Shown here: in pieces, positions 1 to 8,354 of the stretch
How the letters are laid out: each line of letters starts with the position of its first letter
Position numbering within the stretch: position 1 is the stretch's first letter
Source: Halobacillus andaensis
GTDB taxonomy: Bacteria; Bacillota; Bacilli; Bacillales; Halobacillaceae
DNA length: 64,000 nt
Direction of reading: 5' to 3'
Assembly: GCF_014636475.1 (NCBI RefSeq)
Contig: NZ_BMEL01000002.1
Coordinates: 62,001 to 126,000, forward strand
Position numbers and translations under genes: made by a program
Notes under the pieces: model-generated
The model's input: the letters and a program-made list of their open reading frames with translations, nothing else
Told to the model about the DNA's origin: nothing
The model's database searches: none

Positions 1-2
1 TA

Positions 3-143
3 AAAGATGTAGGCGATAAAGTGAAAGAAGCCAAAGAAGAGCTGACAGACTCTGCGGAGGATGAAGTAGCTGCTACTTCAAGTAACGACCTAGATGATGA
101 TACAGACACGGACCACACGGTAACGAAAAGCCCAATTAACTAA
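3..143 (+). CDS. C-terminal end of an acidic protein (5' truncated)
   Basis: An open frame enters from the left edge and stops at TAA 141-143, giving the last 46 residues of a protein. The tail is hydrophilic and rich in Asp, Glu, Lys and Thr (KVKEAKEELTDSAEDE followed by a DDDTDTDHT stretch). A strong hairpin terminator follows nine bases later, which supports a real gene end. The first residues resemble the repetitive Lys/Glu helices of YtxH or stress-type proteins, but too little is visible to name a family. Confidence 0.6.
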   Translation, partial: KDVGDKVKEAKEELTDSAEDEVAATSSNDLDDDTDTDHTVTKSPIN

Positions 144-151
144 TGAACTAT

Positions 152-197
152 AAAAAATCCCTTCTGTACCTATAGCTGGTGTCAGGAGGGATTTTTT
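152..197 (+). terminator. Rho-independent terminator
   Basis: A 15-bp stem (152-166 with 183-197, one G-U pair) ends in a T run, directly after the partial CDS. A-tracts on the left arm mean it could also work on the other strand. Confidence 0.8.
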
Positions 198-330
198 CAT
201 TAGGTTCCCTTTCAGTAACAACAAGCACTTTGTTGCATTGATGGTTAGGGGATTTGCGACACTCGTCCTCAAAAAGGGAGTAAATTCCTTAACCATCAAA
301 TATCAACACACTCTTTAAACAAAGCCTATA

Positions 331-362
331 TAAAGAAAGCAGCCAAGCTGTAGACTGGCTGC
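331..362 (-). terminator. Terminator of the splAB operon
   Basis: On the minus strand the stem GCAGCCA/TGGCTGC (356-362 with 339-345) is followed by TTTCTTTA. It begins within a few bases of the splB stop codon and adjoins the parS-like site at 363-378. Confidence 0.65.
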
Positions 363-378
363 TGTTTCACGTGAAATA
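363..378. promoter_or_regulatory. parS: parS-like site, 15/16 match
   Basis: TGTTTCACGTGAAATA differs from the Bacillus parS sequence TGTTTCACGTGAAACA at one base. It overlaps the last codons and stop of splB. The cognate ParB is encoded at 8.3 kb. One mismatch probably weakens rather than abolishes binding. Confidence 0.7.
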
Positions 379-1395
379 TTCTAACCTGGCTTCAGGGAAA
401 TGCTGTTCAATGTATCCACCCAGGGTTTCTTTCATGTCTTCCTGCTTATCTTTTTTGTAAACGTATTTCCCAATGCCATATCGTCCCCATTTATATTGGC
501 GTTTCTCTTCATCCATTTCAAGCTTAGTCATCGGATAGTTTTTCTGAATGACTCGTTTGGCCGGCTGCGTAAAACGGTGCTGAATCAGTTCAAACGTTAA
601 ATCTTTCGTGGCGTAATCCGGCAATTTGTCTTCCAGCTTTTCAAAAAGCTCGCGGTACCCCTCTTTCCATTCATCGTACAAATAAATGGGAGCAATAATA
701 AATCCTAAAGGGTAACCAGCTTCAGCCACTTTAGCGGCCGCTTCAATCCGTTCATCTAACCTTGAGGTTCCAGGTTCTAAAAATTTAATCACGTAATCGG
801 CATTTAAACTAAAGCGAAAGCGTGTGCGCCCATTATGTTCAGCATCAAGCAAATGATCAACATGAGCGAATTTTGTTACAAAACGGAGGCGTCCGTGCTC
901 GGATTTCCCAAAGTACTCAATGGCTTCTTTTAATGTGTGGGTGAGGTGATCCACTCCAACAATATCGGATGTACACGAAGCTTCAAAGCGGGTTTCCTCC
1001 GGCGCACGTTCTTTCATGTACTGTTCAGCGGATTCGAAAATTTCATCGACGTTGACATAGGTGCGAATGTACGGTTTGCTTCCCATCGTCGTTTGCAAAT
1101 AGCAATAATGGCAATGACCCATACAGCCGGTGGCAAAAGGAATCGCATACTCAGCGGATGGTTTGGACGTGTCGAACTTTAGCGTTTTTCGAACGCCTAC
1201 AACAAGCGTAGACTTGGCCACTCTGTACTTTTGAAAATCGTTCTCCCCAGGGAGGTTTCGTACTTGGTTGTGAGAGGTGGTTTCTCTGATTTCAATGTTC
1301 ATGTCTTCAAATTTCTTTTTTAGTTTACGGCCTAAAGGATACTCTAAGGCTCTAGGCTCAATATAGACAAGCTGAGGAACAAATGGCTTTACCAC
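367..1395 (-). CDS. splB: Spore photoproduct lyase
   Basis: Radical-SAM DNA repair enzyme that reverses the spore photoproduct (5-thyminyl-5,6-dihydrothymine) during germination. The 342-residue length is normal. The cluster motif GCMGHCHYCYLQTTMG gives Cys91, Cys95 and Cys98 for the 4Fe-4S cluster. Cys141, in EASCTSDIVG, matches the hydrogen-donor cysteine known in the B. subtilis enzyme. The start overlaps the end of splA, so the two are translationally coupled. Presence of this gene implies a spore former. Confidence 0.97.
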   Translation of the reverse strand: MVKPFVPQLVYIEPRALEYPLGRKLKKKFEDMNIEIRETTSHNQVRNLPGENDFQKYRVAKSTLVVGVRKTLKFDTSKPSAEYAIPFATGCMGHCHYCYLQTTMGSKPYIRTYVNVDEIFESAEQYMKERAPEETRFEASCTSDIVGVDHLTHTLKEAIEYFGKSEHGRLRFVTKFAHVDHLLDAEHNGRTRFRFSLNADYVIKFLEPGTSRLDERIEAAAKVAEAGYPLGFIIAPIYLYDEWKEGYRELFEKLEDKLPDYATKDLTFELIQHRFTQPAKRVIQKNYPMTKLEMDEEKRQYKWGRYGIGKYVYKKDKQEDMKETLGGYIEQHFPEARLEYFT

Positions 1396-1649
1396 TCCAG
1401 CCCCTCCTCGTGTGTAGAGCCGAAGCTTTCTTCATAAGCCATTTCTGCTTCAGCCATCGAAGGATACACGGCGATCGTATCGTCCAACGGAAAGTAAGTT
1501 TCATATAAAAATAAGGCCAATTGTCCAGGCCGCTCAGGGTCGTGGACGACAGCTGCTTCTTGAACATTGGCGACATTGTACGTATGAGGATTGCGATAAA
1601 TAACATAGACAATGTCTCCTGCTTGATAATTCTGATTGCCAGCTTCCAT
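1389..1649 (-). CDS. splA: SplA-type regulator of the spore photoproduct lyase operon
   Basis: Small protein of 86 residues immediately upstream of splB and overlapping it by 7 bp. The body (GDIVYVIYRNPHTYNVANVQ, then ALFLYETYFPL) looks like SplA, the TRAP-like negative regulator that limits splB expression in the forespore. ATG at 1649 is preferred because AAAGGTG lies 8 nt upstream. A GTG at 1658 is in frame but sits almost on the Shine-Dalgarno. I did not find a convincing sigma-G promoter upstream. Confidence 0.85.
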   Translation of the reverse strand: MEAGNQNYQAGDIVYVIYRNPHTYNVANVQEAAVVHDPERPGQLALFLYETYFPLDDTIAVYPSMAEAEMAYEESFGSTHEEGLEW

Positions 1650-1723
1650 TACGTTCACACCTTTCTTATGGTGCTCTCATTTTTCCACGAGAGATCAAAA
1701 ATATGTATTCGGATTGTTTTACA

Positions 1724-1754
1724 ATAATTGTTGAATATTATGTTCAATAATTAT
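1724..1754. promoter_or_regulatory. Inverted repeat, candidate operator
   Basis: ATAATTGTTGAA (1724-1735) and TTCAATAATTAT (1743-1754) form an 11/12 inverted repeat across a 7-nt spacer. It lies in the 139-bp divergent region between splA and the ArsR-like regulator, 34 bp before the regulator start. Autoregulation by that regulator is an inference. Confidence 0.5.
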
Positions 1755-1788
1755 AGAATTTAAGTAACGATTCGAATGAGGTGATGAA

Positions 1789-2844
1789 ATGGAAGTTATT
1801 CAATTCAATAGTAAAAAAAGAGAAACGTATCGCGTGCGAGTCGAACATTCGATATTATTTGAATGTGCATTAGGCATTGCGGCGCTGACGAATCATTCAT
1901 TGATTGATACGCTGGAAAAGAAGAACTGGCACAAAGAACGTTTTGACGAGATATTAAAAAATGAACTATCTTACGTAGAAATGCATAACACGTGGAAAGC
2001 ACTCCTTCAGATTTTACATCATGACTCCTTCTCCTCCCTTCAAGACTTTACTCAGTTTATTCAACAAATAGAAAGCGAAACATTAAAGTATGTCAGCCTT
2101 CCTTATTTAGGAGAAGCTTTAGAATCCACCCGAAAGAAAGCTTCTAAAGGGCAGAAAGAAGCCATTCGACAATTATCAAACGAAGCAAGCGATCATTCTT
2201 TCTTTCCTGCTTACATTCAATTCATTAGTGAAGTAGATGAATTAACGTTAAAACAGCACTTACAAAACGTTATGACGTATTGGTATGAAGCGGTCGTAGC
2301 GCCTGAAGAAGAAGAGTTGAAAGATTTATTAGAGCGGGACCATGATGCAAAAGAAAAAATGATACACAAATTAGAGCCGGAGGCATTTGTCGAGTGGGCG
2401 ACCGGGGGAATTACCTATCATCCAGAACCAAGCGTTCATCATGTGTTATTAATCCCGCATTATACCTATCGTCCATGGAATGTGGAAGCCGACCTTCCTG
2501 ATACAAAAGTTTTTTATTATCCGGTATCAAACGACAGCATATATAAAAACGATCCATATATTCCGAGTCAAATTCTTGTGCAGAAATATAAAGCGTTAGG
2601 AGATGAAGTCCGGTTACGATTAGTAAAATACTTATACGAAAAAGAAAGGTCACTTCAAGAGCTGACAACGATTTTACAAATGGGAAAGTCTACCCTTCAT
2701 CACCATTTGAAAATGTTGAAGTCGTCCCGGATTGTTGAATCCAGCCATTCGACCTACCGATTGAATAAACGTACAATCGACACCATGCCAATTGACCTTG
2801 AGCAATTTCTAGGAAGAAGTGATGATGAAGCATCACGCGATTGA
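1789..2844 (+). CDS. ArsR-type winged-helix transcriptional regulator
   Basis: 351 residues with a long N-terminal domain of unknown ligand and a C-terminal ArsR-type DNA-binding domain at about residues 262-335 (KYKALGDEVRLRLVKYL, then GKSTLHHHLKMLKSSRIV as the recognition region). GAGGTG lies 5 nt before the ATG. It overlaps the following MFS transporter gene, so it most likely controls that pump. No cysteine-rich metal site of classical ArsR proteins is obvious, so a small organic ligand is as likely as a metal. Confidence 0.8.
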   Translation: MEVIQFNSKKRETYRVRVEHSILFECALGIAALTNHSLIDTLEKKNWHKERFDEILKNELSYVEMHNTWKALLQILHHDSFSSLQDFTQFIQQIESETLKYVSLPYLGEALESTRKKASKGQKEAIRQLSNEASDHSFFPAYIQFISEVDELTLKQHLQNVMTYWYEAVVAPEEEELKDLLERDHDAKEKMIHKLEPEAFVEWATGGITYHPEPSVHHVLLIPHYTYRPWNVEADLPDTKVFYYPVSNDSIYKNDPYIPSQILVQKYKALGDEVRLRLVKYLYEKERSLQELTTILQMGKSTLHHHLKMLKSSRIVESSHSTYRLNKRTIDTMPIDLEQFLGRSDDEASRD

Positions 2845-4054
2845 ACATAAAGAGCAGCGGCAGCCGGAATGGAAGCGAAATTATCCTGCATTTCGCTTAA
2901 TTGGAGGAAACGTTGTATCTTTCGTTGGAGATCAAATTTATTTACTTGCGCTTCCTTTAATTGTCCTCGTTTTAACAGATTCCGCCCTTGCTATGGGAGT
3001 GGTTGCTTTTTTAGAAAGGCTTCCGATCTTACTTCAGCCCATGCTTGGGGTGCTCGCTGACCGGCTGAATCGAAAGCGGATTTTATTGGTTTGTGATGCA
3101 AGCAGAGGGTTGATTGTGGGCGTTATCGCGCTTCTTTTTATGGTAGATCAACTAACAGTATGGCATATATACAGTGCGGCTTTTATGATGGGGCTGCTCA
3201 GTCAGCTTTATAATACGTCTCAATTTGCCGTACTTCCTTATTTCGTTCGTGAAAATGATTTAGAGAAAGCGAACGCTGTCAATACAGGTCTGTTTCAAAC
3301 AGCGATTTTTTTAGGGCCTGGCCTTGGAGGGATCGTCGTCAGCTTGTACCATCCCGGCTATGCGCTTATGATCAACAGCTTTAGTTTTTTGGCCGCCTGG
3401 TTAGCCGTAAAGAGCCTTCCGATGCCACAAGTTGAATCAGAAGAACGACGAACATGGAAAGTATGGGGAGATATAAAAGAGGGATTTCGCCACGTCTATC
3501 AGATGAAGCCGATTTTATTTACGAATGTGGCTATGATGTTTTCTATATTTGGTACTACTTTATTTTTAACGATGATGGTTTTTCATCTTAAGGGGTCCAT
3601 AGGCTTATCGGCGAGCGCCATAGGCTGGCTGCTCTCCGTGGGCGGTGCGGCAGCTATTGGGGGAGCTTTTCTGACGCCTTTTTTAAAAAGACGGTGGAGC
3701 TATCAACAAATTTTATTTACCGCCTCTTTCATAGGGGGCTTATCACTTATTGGATTTAGCTATATGTCTTCGTTTCTCGGTTTAATGGTCATGAATGCGG
3801 TGGGCACTTTTGCTGCCTCCGTTCAAAGCCCATGTATTATCACGATACGTCAAAAGCTTACGCCAGCTCGTTTACTTGGCAGAGTGCAAGCCACCAGCCG
3901 ATTCATCAGCTGGGTTTCTATGCCTGCAGCTGCGTTATTAGCCGGAGTGATATCGGAATGGTCGAGTACGAGTGTGACGATATTTATAGGAGGAACGGTT
4001 ACGACTTTAGCCTCTATTGTGTATCTGCATCCTTCCTTGAAAATGGCTTCATAA
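2822..4054 (+). CDS. MFS transporter, DHA3/EntS-like
   Basis: About 410 residues with roughly 12 hydrophobic segments and the MFS loop signature LADRLNRKRILLVCD between segments 2 and 3. The layout resembles the MFS_3 drug or siderophore exporters. The gene overlaps the end of the upstream regulator. AGGAAG at 2811 fits ATG 2822 or 2825 best; an upstream GTG at 2819 is too close. The substrate cannot be read from the sequence. Confidence 0.85.
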   Translation: MMKHHAIEHKEQRQPEWKRNYPAFRLIGGNVVSFVGDQIYLLALPLIVLVLTDSALAMGVVAFLERLPILLQPMLGVLADRLNRKRILLVCDASRGLIVGVIALLFMVDQLTVWHIYSAAFMMGLLSQLYNTSQFAVLPYFVRENDLEKANAVNTGLFQTAIFLGPGLGGIVVSLYHPGYALMINSFSFLAAWLAVKSLPMPQVESEERRTWKVWGDIKEGFRHVYQMKPILFTNVAMMFSIFGTTLFLTMMVFHLKGSIGLSASAIGWLLSVGGAAAIGGAFLTPFLKRRWSYQQILFTASFIGGLSLIGFSYMSSFLGLMVMNAVGTFAASVQSPCIITIRQKLTPARLLGRVQATSRFISWVSMPAAALLAGVISEWSSTSVTIFIGGTVTTLASIVYLHPSLKMAS

Positions 4055-4162
4055 GATGTGACAGAATTGTGGGATTTAGAAAAATGTCTTCAAAAGAAGG
4101 TATCTCCTTTGTTTTAATGGAAAGAAGATAGTATGAGAATTTATATACAAGGAGAAATCTTT

Positions 4163-4600
4163 ATGAATATCACACACGCTACATTAGGAGAGATTGAAGA
4201 AATTACGCCCCATTTAGGGGAATCTCTTAAAGAAGGCTCTCGTGGTTATTATCAAATCGAACAAGACCAGGCGACGAAAATGGTCCAGGATGTTTTAAAT
4301 GATGATGGGCAGATTCAAGTCGTGAGGGAAGACGATAAAGTTGCAGGGTGGGTCCTTTATGGTCAGCAAAAAGACAGTTTTTCCGGAGAAAATATAGGAT
4401 TTATTTATGACTTGTACGTTTTGCCCGATTATAGAAGCAGAGGGTTTGCCAAAGCGATGATGGAAAATGCTCTGACAGAGTTGAAGCTCCAGGGGATGAC
4501 GTCCGTAAGGCTGGTCGTTTATGCAGGAAACGAAGCCAAACAGCTTTATGAGAAGCTGGGATTTGCAGAAAACCGCACAGTGATGAATAAACCTCTGTAA
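4163..4600 (+). CDS. GNAT family N-acetyltransferase
   Basis: 145 residues. The acetyl-CoA loop is seen as IYDLYVLPDYRSRGFAKAMM, with the R-x-x-G-x-A pattern in RSRGFAKA, and the C-terminal part has the usual YEKLGF motif. Start chosen at ATG 4163 because AGGAG sits 8 nt upstream; an earlier in-frame ATG at 4133 lacks a ribosome site. The acceptor substrate is unknown. Confidence 0.88.
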   Translation: MNITHATLGEIEEITPHLGESLKEGSRGYYQIEQDQATKMVQDVLNDDGQIQVVREDDKVAGWVLYGQQKDSFSGENIGFIYDLYVLPDYRSRGFAKAMMENALTELKLQGMTSVRLVVYAGNEAKQLYEKLGFAENRTVMNKPL

Positions 4601-4613
4601 AAGGTTGGGACCT

Positions 4614-5033
4614 ATGAGGAAAATAGCCTTATGCTTCATGTGTATATGGTTCATCGGGGGAGGGACGGTCTCAGCCATCAGCTGGGAGTATCCTTTCGTC
4701 GTATGGGACGGCGGGGTTTATCAAGTAACGGAAGAACCCGTCGAAGAAGTAGGAGAACCGATCGGGGAAGTAGAATCTAAGCCGGACGATCAAGGCGACT
4801 ATAGAGGAAACGCTTCGAATGCCTATGACATTGGGACAACCTACTATTCCATTCCTGCTGCCGATCCGAACGAAGAAATTGCGGTAGCTGTAGAAAATGA
4901 TGAATATGTTAAAGCCGTCTATGAGAATGAAGCACCAAAAGGCGCTTCATTTTACATTGCTGCTTTGTTCATTGGGATCACAGTCATTACCTTACTTATT
5001 GTGCTGTATTTACGTAGGTTAAAAAAGAAATAA
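4614..5033 (+). CDS. Small bitopic membrane protein of unknown function
   Basis: 139 residues. An N-terminal signal sequence (KIALCFMCIWFIGGGTVSA) is followed by an acidic extracytoplasmic segment of about 85 residues and a C-terminal membrane helix (YIAALFIGITVITLLIVLYL) with a basic tail, so the middle should face outside. I do not recognise a family. ATG 4614 has AAAGG 9 nt upstream. It follows the GNAT gene by 13 bp and may be co-transcribed. Confidence 0.7.
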   Translation: MRKIALCFMCIWFIGGGTVSAISWEYPFVVWDGGVYQVTEEPVEEVGEPIGEVESKPDDQGDYRGNASNAYDIGTTYYSIPAADPNEEIAVAVENDEYVKAVYENEAPKGASFYIAALFIGITVITLLIVLYLRRLKKK

Positions 5034-5034
5034 T

Positions 5035-5050
5035 TGTTTCACGTGAAACA
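5035..5050. promoter_or_regulatory. parS: parS site, perfect match
   Basis: TGTTTCACGTGAAACA, identical to the Bacillus parS consensus, begins one base after the stop codon at 5033. As a ParB loading site it should nucleate ParB spreading and SMC recruitment. It lies about 3.3 kb upstream of parB. Confidence 0.93.
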
Positions 5051-5068
5051 TGATGAGGAGGTTTGTTT

Positions 5069-5419
5069 ATGAGTCCGATTTTAAATGAGATTGGTACAAC
5101 TTTTATTCCTGTACGAGATATTGAAAAAGCTCGTGATTGGTACTGTGAGTTACTAGGCGTTAAAGCTGACGGAGAAATATTATTTGGGCACCTTTATATT
5201 CTTCCTATGAAAGGAACAGGCATTGTGCTGGACAGCAAAATTTATTCCAAGGATGCGGTGTTTAACGTTCCGGCTTTTCATTTTAATACAGAGGACATTA
5301 ACGAAGCCTATCAGTTTATGAAAAGTAAAAATGTTGATCTCTTGACTGAAATTGAACATAATCAATGGTTTACTTTTAAAGATCCTGATGAAAATATGCT
5401 TATGGTATGTGAATGTTGA
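5069..5419 (+). CDS. VOC (glyoxalase/bleomycin resistance) superfamily protein
   Basis: 116 residues forming one vicinal-oxygen-chelate unit: FIPVRDIEKARDWYCELLGV at the start and FKDPDENMLMVCE at the end, with a conserved terminal Glu typical of the metal site. ATG 5069 has GAGGAGG 7 nt upstream. Its end overlaps the next gene by 7 bp. Members range from dioxygenases to antibiotic-binding proteins, so no reaction is assigned. Confidence 0.85.
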   Translation: MSPILNEIGTTFIPVRDIEKARDWYCELLGVKADGEILFGHLYILPMKGTGIVLDSKIYSKDAVFNVPAFHFNTEDINEAYQFMKSKNVDLLTEIEHNQWFTFKDPDENMLMVCEC

Positions 5420-5937
5420 GAGGAATGAGTAATCGTATGCCCACCATAAAAGAAATCGGTGAAATGAAGCTTGTTGGTTTTAGAGTGTTTTGTGAAGAAG
5501 GCGGCCAATACATACATGAAATTCCTAAAGCCGCGGCTGAACTTGATAAAAGAAGAAACGAAATTTGTCATCTCTTATCACCAGAATGCCAAATCGGTGC
5601 TTTTATTATTCAAACCAGCTCTATTGAAGAAGATGGATATTGGGTAGGTTTTCCTGTTCGTGAGATTGAACATGTACCTGATGAGATGACTTCTTTAATC
5701 ATTCCATCACAAACGTACGCTTCTTTGCATGTGGAAGGCTCGAACGATAAGATTCGCCCTGCCTATGAGCAGCTGCATGCATGGATGCAAAAGCATCATT
5801 ACCCACGTTTATTACATAAATGGCATCTCGAAAAATATACAATGTGGGGCAATAAACAGAACGTAGAGGTTGAATTATTGGATACGACAGAACGGCAGGA
5901 CCCTGCGAAAAATGACGAATATTCAAAGAAAATATAG
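5413..5937 (+). CDS. GyrI-like / AraC effector-binding domain protein
   Basis: Up to 174 residues resembling the SOUL/GyrI-like small-molecule-binding fold: an N-terminal KLVGFRVFCEEGG strand and helix, then the repeat YWVGFPVREIEHVPDEM with ASLHVEGS. There is no DNA-binding domain. Start is uncertain: ATG 5413 overlaps the VOC stop, while ATG 5425 and 5437 lie after GAGAGG. Coupling to the VOC gene suggests a two-gene unit that handles a small ligand. Confidence 0.7.
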   Translation: MLRGMSNRMPTIKEIGEMKLVGFRVFCEEGGQYIHEIPKAAAELDKRRNEICHLLSPECQIGAFIIQTSSIEEDGYWVGFPVREIEHVPDEMTSLIIPSQTYASLHVEGSNDKIRPAYEQLHAWMQKHHYPRLLHKWHLEKYTMWGNKQNVEVELLDTTERQDPAKNDEYSKKI

Positions 5938-5952
5938 TATTGAATGAAACAT

Positions 5953-6006
5953 AAAAAGGGTATAGTACTACACCGAGTGAAAAAGGTGTATGGCCATTGC
6001 CCTTTA
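5953..6006. other. Imperfect nested hairpin in an intergenic gap
   Basis: AAAGGG...ACACC and GGTGT...CCCTTT can pair around a short loop and are followed by a T-rich stretch. It may terminate the preceding pair of genes; the stem is interrupted. Confidence 0.35.
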
Positions 6007-6023
6007 TTCATGGAGGGGTTTGT

Positions 6024-6311
6024 ATGGATGTGTTACTTGCTTTAGGGATTGCCGCAGCTGGATATTTTATTGGTGACGGTTTGAAAAATTTTAAAAATCC
6101 ATCGGCACCTGACTTCTTAAGCAAGCTTGATGATGAAGATGATCACCAATTGGTGAAGCAAAAGGATGTTCATTATGTTCTAGGGGTGTCGAAAGAAGAT
6201 GGACAGCAGCTTCTTCGAGACCATCCGGAAATTCCTCATGTGACGATTAATCAAAATGTGTATTACCCGAAAGATCAGCTTAAAGCATGGGTGAGAAAAA
6301 TAGGAAGTTAA
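6024..6311 (+). CDS. Membrane-anchored small protein with a helix-turn-helix-like domain
   Basis: 95 residues. The first 20 (MDVLLALGIAAAGYFIGDGL) form a probable membrane helix. The rest (VKQKDVHYVLGVSKEDGQQL, then a YYPKDQLKAWVRKI end) resembles an excisionase or MerR-like winged helix with a final helix. ATG 6024 has GGAGGGG 5 nt upstream. Its position just before noc, between two parS sites, makes a membrane-DNA link tempting, but that is inference only. Confidence 0.65.
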   Translation: MDVLLALGIAAAGYFIGDGLKNFKNPSAPDFLSKLDDEDDHQLVKQKDVHYVLGVSKEDGQQLLRDHPEIPHVTINQNVYYPKDQLKAWVRKIGS

Positions 6312-6488
6312 TTTTTTTAATCAAAGTAGTCGAAAATTTGAAGATTACCTTTTACAATGAGTAATAGATTTTAATTTTATCAACGTATACGATGGGGAAA
6401 AAGCGAGCTTGTAATTATTCGATTTACTTCATGCTTTTCATAGCCAACATATGATAAAATAGATTAAGAGTGAAAAAGGCATACGCAT

Positions 6489-6521
6489 GCGCAGCAGCTC
6501 GACAGCCTGCAGCGCTTTTTT
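6489..6521 (+). terminator. Probable terminator upstream of noc
   Basis: GCGCAGCAG (6489-6497) pairs with CTGCAGCGC (6507-6515) with one mismatch and is followed by TTTTTTCTATTTTT. It separates noc from the upstream gene. Confidence 0.55.
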
Positions 6522-6537
6522 CTATTTTTATATGAAA

Positions 6538-6553
6538 TGTTTCACGTGAAACA
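6538..6553. promoter_or_regulatory. parS: parS site, perfect match
   Basis: TGTTTCACGTGAAACA, 40 bp upstream of the noc start codon. ParB or Noc binding here could also affect noc transcription. Confidence 0.93.
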
Positions 6554-6593
6554 TTAAGATCGTGTGCTTGATCGAAAAAGGTGGTGTCTAATC

Positions 6594-7460
6594 GTGTTAC
6601 ATCCTTTTAGCCGTCTGTTCGGACTGGGGGATAAGTCGGACCCTGAGAATCAGGAAAATCAACACGAAGAAGAATATAATCCCGACGAAGTAATCCAAGT
6701 TCCTGTCGATCGTGTTCAACCGAACCGATATCAGCCAAGAGCCATTTTTAATGAGGAAAAAATTAGTGAACTTGCCCAGACGTTACATACACATGGGATG
6801 ATTCAACCGATTGTTGTACGTCGACTGAACGAGGATCAATTTGAGCTTATTGCCGGTGAACGCAGGTGGCGAGCTGTCCAGACCCTTCAATGGGAGACCA
6901 TTCCAGCTATCATTCGAGATATGGATGATGCTCAGACAGCCTCAGTAGCTCTCATTGAAAACCTTCAACGTGAAGAATTAACCGTTATTGAAGAAGCGAC
7001 GGCTTATGCAAGGCTTCTTGAAATTCATGACCTGACACAAGAAGCATTAGCTCAGCGCTTAGGAAAAAGTCAATCGACCGTAGCGAATAAGCTGCGTTTG
7101 TTAAAGCTTCCGGAATCTGTGCAGTATGCGGTTATGAATAAAGATATTACAGAACGTCATGCCAGAGCTTTAATTGCAGTAAAGGATGAAGAAAAGCAAG
7201 AAAAATTACTGCAGGAAATTATTGAGAAGCAGCTCAATGTAAAGCAGACAGAAGAGCGCATTAATAAAATGAATGATTCTACTCCGAAGAAAAGAAAACC
7301 GAGATTAAAAGGCGTAAATAAAGATATGAGAATCGCCATGAATACCATTCGTCAATCGTTAGATATGGTGACAGATACAGGTGTCGATTTAGAGACGAAC
7401 GAAGAGGATCATGAAGATTATTATCAGTTTACGATAAAAATACCGAAGAAAAAATCATAA
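6594..7460 (+). CDS. noc: Nucleoid occlusion protein Noc
   Basis: ParB-family CTP-binding protein that blocks division over the nucleoid by spreading from its sites and attaching DNA to the membrane. 288 residues. The N-terminus [13 protein letters not shown] matches the amphipathic membrane-targeting helix of B. subtilis Noc. The ParB box [13 protein letters not shown] and the helix-turn-helix [20 protein letters not shown] follow. GTG 6594 was chosen because it gives that N-terminus and has GGTGGTG 7 nt upstream. In B. subtilis rsmG lies just upstream; here it does not. Confidence 0.95.
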   Translation: MLHPFSRLFGLGDKSDPENQENQHEEEYNPDEVIQVPVDRVQPNRYQPRAIFNEEKISELAQTLHTHGMIQPIVVRRLNEDQFELIAGERRWRAVQTLQWETIPAIIRDMDDAQTASVALIENLQREELTVIEEATAYARLLEIHDLTQEALAQRLGKSQSTVANKLRLLKLPESVQYAVMNKDITERHARALIAVKDEEKQEKLLQEIIEKQLNVKQTEERINKMNDSTPKKRKPRLKGVNKDMRIAMNTIRQSLDMVTDTGVDLETNEEDHEDYYQFTIKIPKKKS

Positions 7461-7472
7461 ATCTCCAAGACT

Positions 7473-7507
7473 CACCCATCTTACTTTGTCATGAGATGGG
7501 TGTTTTT
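7473..7507 (+). terminator. Terminator between noc and parA
   Basis: CACCCATCT (7473-7481) pairs perfectly with AGATGGGTG (7494-7502), then TTTTT. It separates noc from the parAB operon. Confidence 0.85.
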
Positions 7508-7580
7508 AACAGGCACCTATTTTAGGGAGAGCGTTTCATGATTGAATGACATTTATTAGAACAAAAAGGCAGGTGACAGC

Positions 7581-8354
7581 ATGGGCAAAGTCATTTCCGT
7601 GGCTAACCAAAAAGGTGGCGTTGGCAAAACAACAACAGCTGTAAATTTGAGTGCATGCCTGGCTTACTTAAACCACAGGGTTCTCCTCGTCGACATTGAT
7701 CCTCAAGGAAACGCGACCAGCGGTGTAGGGGTTGAAAAAGGCAGCATTGATCAATGTATTTATGATGTATTGGTTGACAGCGTCAGTGCCGAAGACGTAC
7801 GAACACCAACAATGGTGCAAAATCTTCATGCGATTCCTGCCACCATTCAGCTTGCAGGAGCCGAAATTGAACTGGTACCAACGATTTCCAGAGAAGTAAG
7901 GTTAAAGAAAGCCATTGATGAAGTGAAAGAAGATTATGATTATGTCATTATTGATTGTCCGCCTTCTCTCGGCCTTTTAACGATCAACTCTTTGACGGCT
8001 TCAGATTCCGTTTTAATTCCTGTTCAATGTGAGTATTATGCTTTAGAAGGATTAAGCCAATTGTTAAACACGATTCGTCTTGTCCAAAAGCATTTAAATA
8101 AGAACCTGATGATTGAAGGTGTGTTATTAACGATGCTTGATGCACGTACAAATCTAGGGATTCAAGTCATTGATGAAGTGAAAAAGTACTTCCAGGATCG
8201 AGTCTATCAATCAATCATCCCTCGTAATGTCCGCTTAAGTGAGGCTCCCAGTCATGGAAAACCAATTATTTTGTATGATGCGAAGTCACGTGGTGCTGAG
8301 GTTTATCTAGATCTAGCGAAGGAAGTGGTGGCAAATGGCGAGAGGGTTAGGTAA
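7581..8354 (+). CDS. parA: Chromosome partitioning ATPase ParA (Soj)
   Basis: 257 residues. The deviant Walker A KGGVGKTTT (residues 11-19) and the Walker B region DYDYVIIDCPPSLG define the ParA/MinD ATPase class. ATP-bound dimers bind DNA nonspecifically and regulate DnaA; ParB stimulates hydrolysis. AGGTGA lies just before the ATG. The end overlaps parB by 20 bp. Confidence 0.97.
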   Translation: MGKVISVANQKGGVGKTTTAVNLSACLAYLNHRVLLVDIDPQGNATSGVGVEKGSIDQCIYDVLVDSVSAEDVRTPTMVQNLHAIPATIQLAGAEIELVPTISREVRLKKAIDEVKEDYDYVIIDCPPSLGLLTINSLTASDSVLIPVQCEYYALEGLSQLLNTIRLVQKHLNKNLMIEGVLLTMLDARTNLGIQVIDEVKKYFQDRVYQSIIPRNVRLSEAPSHGKPIILYDAKSRGAEVYLDLAKEVVANGERVR

